From positions 57,573-121,572 of the forward strand of contig JARGFU010000019.1 of assembly GCA_029210625.1 (NCBI GenBank): a DNA stretch of 64,000 nt, in the 5' to 3' direction. This DNA is from Deltaproteobacteria bacterium. Lineage in GTDB: Bacteria > Myxococcota > Myxococcia > SLRQ01. Numbering within the stretch: the first letter of the stretch is position 1; every line of letters starts with the position of its first letter. Positions 58,831 through 64,000 of this stretch are shown here, piece by piece. The position numbers and the translations under genes are program-made. The notes under the pieces are model-generated. The model worked only from the letters and a program-made list of their open reading frames with translations. It made no database searches and was not told where the DNA came from.

Positions 58831-60522
58831 CTAGTTGTCGGGGGCCGTGTTGCCCACGACCTCGTCGATGCCGATGATTCCGGCCTTGAGCTTGTTGAGG
58901 GCGGCCATCCGCAGGGTCTGCATGCCGAGGCGGACCGCCTCCATCTTCAGCTCGGCCGTGGAGGCACCGTTGATGATCAGCTCCTTGAGCGGATCGGTCA
59001 GCAGCATCACCTCGTAGAGGGCCACGCGGCCCTTGGCGCCGAGGTCGTTGCAGGTGCGGCAGCCGACGGGCTCGTAGACCTCGAAGGAGCCGATGTCCTC
59101 GGGCGGGATGCCGAGATCGAGCAGGGCCTGGTCCTCGACCTCCGCCGGACGCTTGCACTCCACGCAGAGCTTTCGGGCCAGCCGCTGGGCCACCACCACG
59201 TTCACCGAGGCGGTGACCAGGAAGGGCTCGATGCCCATGTTCAGCATACGGCTGATGGTGGAGGGCGCGTCGTTGGTGTGGAGGGTCGAGAGCACCATGT
59301 GGCCCGTGAGCGCCGCCTTGACCGCGATCTCCGCCGTCTCGAAGTCACGGATCTCGCCGACCATGATGATGTCGGGGTCCTGCCGCAGGAAGGAGCGCAG
59401 GGCCGCGGCGAAGTTCAGGCCGATCTCGTCGTGCATCTGCACCTGGTTGATGCCGGCGAAGTTGAACTCGACGGGATCCTCGGCGGTGGAGATGTTCTCG
59501 GTGGTCTTGTTGAGATCGGCGAGCGCCGAGTAGAGGGTCGTGGTCTTGCCCGAGCCGGTGGGGCCGGTGACCAGGCACATCCCGTAGGGACGGTGGATGG
59601 CCTCGAGGAAGCTCTTCAGGGGCTGGGGCTCGAAGCCCAGCTTGGTCATGTCGAGCTGCAGGTTCGACTTGTCGAGCAGCCGCAACACCGCCTTCTCGCC
59701 GAAGAGGGTCGGGCAGATGCTGACCCGGAAGTCCATCTCGCGGCCCTTGCCCAGCTTCAGCTTGATCCGGCCGTCCTGGGGCAGCCGCCGCTCGGCGATG
59801 TCCAGCTCGGACATGATCTTGATACGGGAGGAGATCGCGTTGCGCAGCTTGAAGGGGGGCCGCATCACCTCGTAGAGGCGGCCGTCGATGCGGAAGCGCA
59901 CCCGGAAGTCCTTCTCGTAGGGCTCGACGTGGATGTCGGAGCAGCCCTTCTTGATCGCGTCGATGAGGATGAGGTTCACCAGCTTGACGACCGGGGCGTC
60001 CTCGGCGGAGTCGATGTCGACGACGTCGTCGCCATCCAGCTCCGCGACCTCGATCTCGTCCGCGTCGAAGCCCTCCATCACGTCCTCGTAGGACGGACCG
60101 GACATGTAGTACCGCTCGATGGCCTCCTTGATGGACTCCTCGGCCGCGACCGCGACCTCGATGTTGTAGCCGGTGAGGAACTTGATGTCGTCGACGGCGA
60201 AGATGTTCGACGGGTCGCTCATGGCGACGATCAGCGAGGCCCCCGCCCGGTTCACCGGGATGGCAACGTGCTTCTCACACACGTCCTTCGGGACCAGCTT
60301 GATGACCTCCGAGTCGATGTCGAAGGCCCGCAGGTCGATGGAGGGCACGTTGTACTGCTTGGCCAGGAATCCCGTGAGCTCGGTCTCTTCGAGGTAGCCC
60401 AGCTTGGTGAGGTGATACCCCAGCCTCCCGCCCTCGGACTTCTGAGCGTCCTGAGCGGCCTGAAGCTGCTGCAAAGAAATGAGATTTTCCCGGACGAGGA
60501 GTTCCCCGAGGCGACCCGCCAT
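58831..60522 (-). CDS. pilB: Type IV pilus extension ATPase PilB
   Basis: 563 residues from the ATG at 60522, with AGGAG 5 nt upstream; the frame to 60615 has no ribosome site. Residues 1-130 are an MshEN domain with two RLGxxL-type motifs (RLGELLV at 4-10 and RLGYHLT at 33-39) that in related proteins bind cyclic di-GMP. The ATPase follows with Walker A GPTGSGKT (320-327), Asp box STAEDPVEFNF, Walker B IIMVGEIRDFETA and a tetracysteine zinc site (CVEC and CRTC). It drives pilus polymerisation. It is the first gene of the pilB-T-C-S-R unit. Confidence 0.97.
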   Translation of the reverse strand: MAGRLGELLVRENLISLQQLQAAQDAQKSEGGRLGYHLTKLGYLEETELTGFLAKQYNVPSIDLRAFDIDSEVIKLVPKDVCEKHVAIPVNRAGASLIVAMSDPSNIFAVDDIKFLTGYNIEVAVAAEESIKEAIERYYMSGPSYEDVMEGFDADEIEVAELDGDDVVDIDSAEDAPVVKLVNLILIDAIKKGCSDIHVEPYEKDFRVRFRIDGRLYEVMRPPFKLRNAISSRIKIMSELDIAERRLPQDGRIKLKLGKGREMDFRVSICPTLFGEKAVLRLLDKSNLQLDMTKLGFEPQPLKSFLEAIHRPYGMCLVTGPTGSGKTTTLYSALADLNKTTENISTAEDPVEFNFAGINQVQMHDEIGLNFAAALRSFLRQDPDIIMVGEIRDFETAEIAVKAALTGHMVLSTLHTNDAPSTISRMLNMGIEPFLVTASVNVVVAQRLARKLCVECKRPAEVEDQALLDLGIPPEDIGSFEVYEPVGCRTCNDLGAKGRVALYEVMLLTDPLKELIINGASTAELKMEAVRLGMQTLRMAALNKLKAGIIGIDEVVGNTAPDN

Positions 60523-60564
60523 GCGCTCTCCTGATGATGACTTGAGAGGGTTGTACGAAACGGA

Positions 60565-60594
60565 AGTGTAGCGGCATCTTTCCGGGCCACGCAA
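60565..60594 (-). promoter_or_regulatory. Sigma70-like promoter candidate of pilB
   Basis: On the minus strand TTGCGT (60589-60594) and TACACT (60565-60570) are 18 bp apart, placed 43 bp before the pilB ATG. The match is moderate. Confidence 0.45.
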
Positions 60595-60633
60595 CTTCGC
60601 GGCCCCTGGCCCCACCCCGGGTGCCGCGGCGCG

Positions 60634-61524
60634 TCAATCGCTCCGGGGGCCGCTCTCGAGCCAGCGGTGCAGGGCCCGGCGCATCGCGCGCTCCACCTTC
60701 GGCCCCGGCTCGCGGCCGGCCCAGAGGGCCAGGGCCCGCACCCCCTGGGCGAAGAGGAGCTCGGCCCCGTCGACCGTGGCGATCCCCCGCTCGGCCGCCG
60801 CCGCGATCAGCGCGGTGCCCCCGGGGCGGTAGACCCAGTCGACGACCAGGCGCGCCTCGCGCAGGTGACGCCGGGGAACCGCCGGCCGATCGCCGCTGCG
60901 CCCCAGGGGGGTGGCGTTCACCACCACCTGGGCCGGCGCCGGGTGGTCACCGCTCGCCCCGATCTCCAGGGAGACCTTCTCGAGGAGGTCCGCCGCCTGC
61001 AGCCGGTCCGCGAGGTCCTGACCCCGCTCCGGGGTTCGCGCCAGCAGGACGATCTCCTCGAAGCCGCAGCGGGCCAGGGCCACCAGGGAGGTGGCCGCGG
61101 TCCCACCGGCGCCGAAGACCAGGGCGCGGCGCGGCCGGTCCGTGGCCAGGAGGGGCGCGAGCGCCGCCTCGAAGGCCGGCAGATCGGTGTTGTGACCCAC
61201 GAAGCCAGCCGCCGCGCCCGTGCGGCCCCGCCCCTGCGGTGCCCGGACGAGGGTGTTCACCGCGCCGAGGCGCGCCGCGGTGGGCTCGAGGCGGGAGAGG
61301 TGACGGGCCGCCGCCTCCTTCAGGGGAGCCGTGAGGTTCGCCCCGAGGGCGCCGAGGGCCGAGAGCCCCTCGAGGGCCGCCGGCAGCTGCTCGGGCTGCA
61401 CCTCGAAGGGGAGATAGGTCGCGTCGATCCCCATCGCCGCCAGCCCCGCCTGCTGCATCGCCGGTGAGGCGGAGTGGGCGATGGGCGAGCCCAGCACGCC
61501 GAGCAGGAGGGTGGGCGCGCTCAC
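60634..61524 (-). CDS. aroE: Shikimate dehydrogenase
   Basis: 296 residues from a GTG that overlaps the ribF stop (GTGA). It reduces 3-dehydroshikimate with NADPH. LGSPIAHSASPAMQQ binds the substrate, the catalytic pair is Lys69 (NLTAPLKE) and Asp114 (GHNTD), and the NADP loop is VFGAGGTAATSLV followed by LLARTPERG. It is translationally coupled to ribF. Its end lies 112 bp from the pilB start. Confidence 0.95.
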   Translation of the reverse strand: MSAPTLLLGVLGSPIAHSASPAMQQAGLAAMGIDATYLPFEVQPEQLPAALEGLSALGALGANLTAPLKEAAARHLSRLEPTAARLGAVNTLVRAPQGRGRTGAAAGFVGHNTDLPAFEAALAPLLATDRPRRALVFGAGGTAATSLVALARCGFEEIVLLARTPERGQDLADRLQAADLLEKVSLEIGASGDHPAPAQVVVNATPLGRSGDRPAVPRRHLREARLVVDWVYRPGGTALIAAAAERGIATVDGAELLFAQGVRALALWAGREPGPKVERAMRRALHRWLESGPRSD

Positions 61525-62504
61525 GCCCCCTCCCCGGCCCAGGGCGGCGGCGGCAGGCGGGCGCAGTCCGCCTCGGTGCGGGCGACGTCCTTCTGGATCT
61601 GAGCGACGAGGGCCTCGGGCCCCGGAAAGTGACGCTCGCCCCGCAGGCGGCGCAGGAAGCAGAGGCGCAGGCGCCGTCCGGCGAGGGAGCCGGGCGGGTG
61701 GCCCAGCAGGTGTGCCTCGATCTGCGCGCGGGCCAGGGCGCCGAAGGTCGGGGCCCGCCCCACGTTGATGGCCGCCGGGTAGGCGCGCGCCTCCCCCTCG
61801 ATGCGCCCCCACCCCGAGTAGACCCCCTGGCCGGGGACCACCCTTCCCTCCGGCAGGAGGTTCGCGGTGGCGAAGCCGAGCCCGCCTCCCCGGCCGGCCC
61901 CGGAGCGGACCTCGCTGGAGAGCTCGACGTCGCGGCCGAGCATCTCCCGGGCCCCGGCCAGATCGCCGGCGGCGATCCGGCCGCGGATCCGGGTCGAGGA
62001 GACGATGAGGCCCTCGGGGGTGCGCACGGGCGGGACGACCTCCACCTCGACGCCCTCGGGCTGGCCGAGCCTCGCGAGGACCCGGCCGTCCCCGGCCCGG
62101 CCCTTGCCGAAGGTGAAGTCGTGCCCCACCACCAGGCCTCGCGCGCCGCCGGCCTTCAGGATGGTGTCGTAGAAGACCGAGGGATCGAGGGCGGCGAGGG
62201 CGCGGTCGAAGGGCACCACCCAGGTCCCGGCGATCCCGGTCCGGGCCAGCCAGTCCAGGCGATCCTCGAGGTCACCGATGCAGAGCGGCGCCCGATCCGG
62301 GGCCAGCGACTGCGCCGGGTGCGGATGGAAGGTCAGCGCCCAGGCGGTGGCCGCCTCGCCGGCAGCGGCGCGGCGGTCGGCCATCCGGCGCGCGGCGTCG
62401 AGGAGCGCGGCGTGACCCCGGTGCACTCCGTCGAAGGTGCCCAGGGCGAAGACCCGGGCCTCCGGCGGGAGGCTCCCGGCCTCCTTTCCTCGGACCACCT
62501 GCAT
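61521..62504 (-). CDS. ribF: Bifunctional riboflavin kinase / FAD synthetase
   Basis: 327 residues. The N-terminal nucleotidyltransferase has FALGTFDGVHRGHAALL, LTFHPHP and SSTRIRGRI. The C-terminal flavokinase runs from about residue 195 and has GLGFATANL where the usual motif is G-x-P-T-A-N; Pro is replaced by Ala. It makes FMN and FAD. No FMN-riboswitch sequence was found upstream. A TTGACA (minus strand, 62537-62542) is present but lacks a clear -10. Confidence 0.94.
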   Translation of the reverse strand: MQVVRGKEAGSLPPEARVFALGTFDGVHRGHAALLDAARRMADRRAAAGEAATAWALTFHPHPAQSLAPDRAPLCIGDLEDRLDWLARTGIAGTWVVPFDRALAALDPSVFYDTILKAGGARGLVVGHDFTFGKGRAGDGRVLARLGQPEGVEVEVVPPVRTPEGLIVSSTRIRGRIAAGDLAGAREMLGRDVELSSEVRSGAGRGGGLGFATANLLPEGRVVPGQGVYSGWGRIEGEARAYPAAINVGRAPTFGALARAQIEAHLLGHPPGSLAGRRLRLCFLRRLRGERHFPGPEALVAQIQKDVARTEADCARLPPPPWAGEGA

Positions 62505-62856
62505 GAGGCGGCAAGGTGTCGCCGGGGGCGGCCCCCTGTCAACCTCCGGCCTGCGGCTTTCGCCCCGGAGGGCCAGGAAAACGTCAAGCAGGCGCCGCGG
62601 GTGCCCCTTCGGACGTCAACGAGGGCAGCCACGCGACTAGGCACTTTTTTCGAGACAACTAGGGAAATTTACCGGGCCGACCCCGGAGGACTCCCTAGGC
62701 CGCCGGTGGGTCACGGTCGCTAGAGTCGCAGGTGGGCCTAGTCACCACCAGGAGCCCTGGATGACGACCCAGCCCCCCCCCGGTCAGGCCGATTGTCGGG
62801 GGGCTCTCCCCCGCTATCGCGCTGGCCCTCCGGGGTCGCGGGGAAGAGCGAGACCG
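62505..62856. other. Intergenic region between ribF and the CxxCH gene
   Basis: No gene is visible. It contains two GC hairpins close to ribF (GGGGG-CGG-CCCCC at 62524-62536 and CCTCCGG/CCGGAGG at 62543-62571) and a T6 run at 62643-62648 in a locally A+T-rich stretch that may hold the divergent promoters. Confidence 0.5.
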
Positions 62857-62909
62857 TCCGCCACGACAGGGTGGCGGAGGCTCCCGGTCGACCCGGTGGG
62901 TCGGTAGCC
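62857..62909 (+). ncRNA. Two consecutive stem-loops in the leader of the CxxCH gene
   Basis: Stem 1: TCCGCCAC (62857-62864) with GTGGCGGA (62871-62878), loop of 6. Stem 2 starts at the next base: GGCT/AGCC (62879-62882 and 62906-62909) outside CGACCC-GGT-GGGTCG (62889-62903). Both are perfect, and they lie about 100-150 nt before the ATG at 63008. This is a plausible structured 5' untranslated region, possibly regulatory. It does not match a riboswitch I can name. Confidence 0.4.
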
Positions 62910-63007
62910 GGGGGGGGGATTCACGGGCAGGTGACGCGCTCCACCGGGAGACCGGAGGGGGGGCCCACCCAACCCGTCCGTCCGCCGCCGAAAGCGAGAG
63001 GTCCCCG

Positions 63008-64000
63008 ATGAATCTGCGCGTCCCCCTGCTGCTCCCGACCGCCGCCCTCCTGGCTGCGCTCTTCCTCCTGCTGCCCCGGGAGGCCACGGCCTGGCCGTCG
63101 AAGTACACCACCTGTACGAGCTGCCACGCCACCGCGGGCACGGGCGTCACCTTGACCACCGCCATCGACGGCACGATCGGCACCTCGGTCACGGTGCCCC
63201 CGGGCGGGAGCTTCGAGATCGACTTCCGGACCCAGAACATGTCCGAAGACACCTTCATCGCCTTCGAGATCGGGGTCCCCACGGGCTGGACGGTCGGTGT
63301 CGGCACGGCGAACAGCCCGTCGATCACCGGCTGGAACACCGCGTGGGACGCCGCCGGAGGCGCAGGCTGGTACGGGGCCAAGAATCAGTCGTCCACCCCC
63401 TACAGCATGGCCACCCAGTTCCCCAACAGCCCGGACGGGCGGGTCTCCATGTACGACCTGACCACCTGGAGCAACAACGGCCGTGGCGCGGCCTGCGACA
63501 ACTACAATGTCTCCACCCTCTGCACGGAGGGGACGGACCACGACGGCATCTACAACACCATGGGCGTCGACGCGATCGTGACCGTGCCGGGCGGGGCGAC
63601 GCCAGGGGCCTTCACCGTCGTCATGAACGCCGTCGGCCACAACAGCGCGTCCAAGGCCTACGCCACCCAGACCATCTCGGTCACGGTCGCAGCGGGGAAC
63701 ATGACGACCCTCTCCGACGGCACCAACCCCGGCAACGCGACCATCGCGCCCGGCGCAGGGATAACGGCGCTGGACGGCTTCCACCTGCAGGCCTCCGGTA
63801 CGGCCGACACGGTCACGTCTCTGGACGTGACCCTCTCGGGGAGCTCGGCCTACGTCTCACAGGTCGAAGTGCGGGCGGGGACCACCTGCGGGGGTACCCT
63901 CGTCGGCGCGGACACCACACCCACGGGAGAGGTGTGGAGCATCAGCGGGACCCTGCCGGCGAGCCTCGCCGGCAACGACTACACCGTCTGCCTCACACCG
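63008..64000 (+). CDS. Exported protein with one CxxCH haem-binding motif, partial (runs off the right edge)
   Basis: 331 codons from the ATG at 63008 to the edge, with GAGAGG 7 nt upstream. The signal peptide is VPLLLPTAALLAALFLLLPREATA, cut before WPSKYTTC. CTSCH follows at once, the c-type haem attachment motif. The rest is a beta-rich surface-type sequence with Thr, Ser and Gly and scattered Cys (NYNVSTLCTEGTDHDG). Only one haem motif is seen. It might be a c-type cytochrome-like domain joined to a Reeler-like or similar adhesion domain. The function is unknown and the C-terminus, possibly with a sorting signal, lies outside. Confidence 0.75.
   Translation, partial: MNLRVPLLLPTAALLAALFLLLPREATAWPSKYTTCTSCHATAGTGVTLTTAIDGTIGTSVTVPPGGSFEIDFRTQNMSEDTFIAFEIGVPTGWTVGVGTANSPSITGWNTAWDAAGGAGWYGAKNQSSTPYSMATQFPNSPDGRVSMYDLTTWSNNGRGAACDNYNVSTLCTEGTDHDGIYNTMGVDAIVTVPGGATPGAFTVVMNAVGHNSASKAYATQTISVTVAAGNMTTLSDGTNPGNATIAPGAGITALDGFHLQASGTADTVTSLDVTLSGSSAYVSQVEVRAGTTCGGTLVGADTTPTGEVWSISGTLPASLAGNDYTVCLTP

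Noticed and set aside
62505..62760. FMN riboswitch before ribF
   Set aside because: No RFN-element consensus such as AGGG-TGAAATTCCC or CGGCGGT-AGTAAAGCC could be found.
62857..62909. Cyclic di-GMP (GEMM) or cobalamin riboswitch
   Set aside because: GGTAGCCGGG and a GGGGAA stretch are suggestive, but the conserved boxes GGCAAACC, GACGCAAAGCC and the cobalamin CCGCCACTGT core are not there.

Overview
The window is GC-rich (close to 70 % by eye) with dense, mostly overlapping genes, and reads as a chromosomal segment of a myxobacterium-like bacterium (Myxococcota). The main reasons are a complete type IV pilus (T4P) locus with a PilA very like that of Myxococcus xanthus, a pilG-pilH-pilI ABC module, a three-AMIN PilQ, a Roadblock/LC7 protein and an SgmX-like TPR protein next to accC-accB-efp, plus many lipoproteins and Cys-rich surface proteins. 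No rRNA, tRNA, CRISPR array or intact insertion sequence was seen.

Layout. 1-15000: an unknown partial gene, ftsK, a Cys-rich exported protein, mtnA with a VOC protein, a five-gene minus-strand operon gatC-gatA-gatB-exonuclease-aminotransferase, then lipoproteins, a nitronate monooxygenase-like flavoprotein and small envelope proteins. 15000-17600: a divergent regulatory region with several dyads, a radical-SAM/B12-binding protein and the 3' remnant of an IS91-type transposon. 17600-28350 (minus strand): an Omp85 protein with seven apparent POTRA domains, TamB, an ExeA-like ATPase and a large SgmX-like TPR protein. 28750-32024: the unit roadblock-aroQ-efp-accB-accC. 32163-40318: pilM-pilN-pilO-pilP-pilQ, then an aroK-aroB fusion and a lipoprotein, driven by a sigma70-like promoter. 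40600-42033: a small XRE regulator with a clear promoter/operator, and pilD. 42136-49686: a plus-strand cassette of two YfhO-family membrane proteins, a GT2-methyltransferase fusion and a Cys-rich lipoprotein, placed between pilD and pilA. 49700-53324: pilA with a sigma54-type promoter candidate, then pilG-pilH-pilI. 53415-60522: the minus-strand unit pilB-pilT-pilC-pilS-pilR. 60634-62504: ribF-aroE. 62505-64000: a structured leader and a partial CxxCH exported protein.

How it works together. PilB and PilT power extension and retraction on PilC, PilM/N/O/P align the machine with the PilQ secretin, PilD matures PilA, and PilS/PilR with sigma54 probably set pilA expression. The TPR and Roadblock proteins are good candidates for polar control of the pilus by a small GTPase. 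The Omp85-TamB pair is an envelope-assembly system. The YfhO/GT2 cassette resembles the logic of CsbB/YfhO-type lipid-linked sugar transfer and could decorate a surface molecule; this is an inference from family and position. Shikimate-pathway genes (aroQ, aroKB, aroE) are scattered through the pilus locus.
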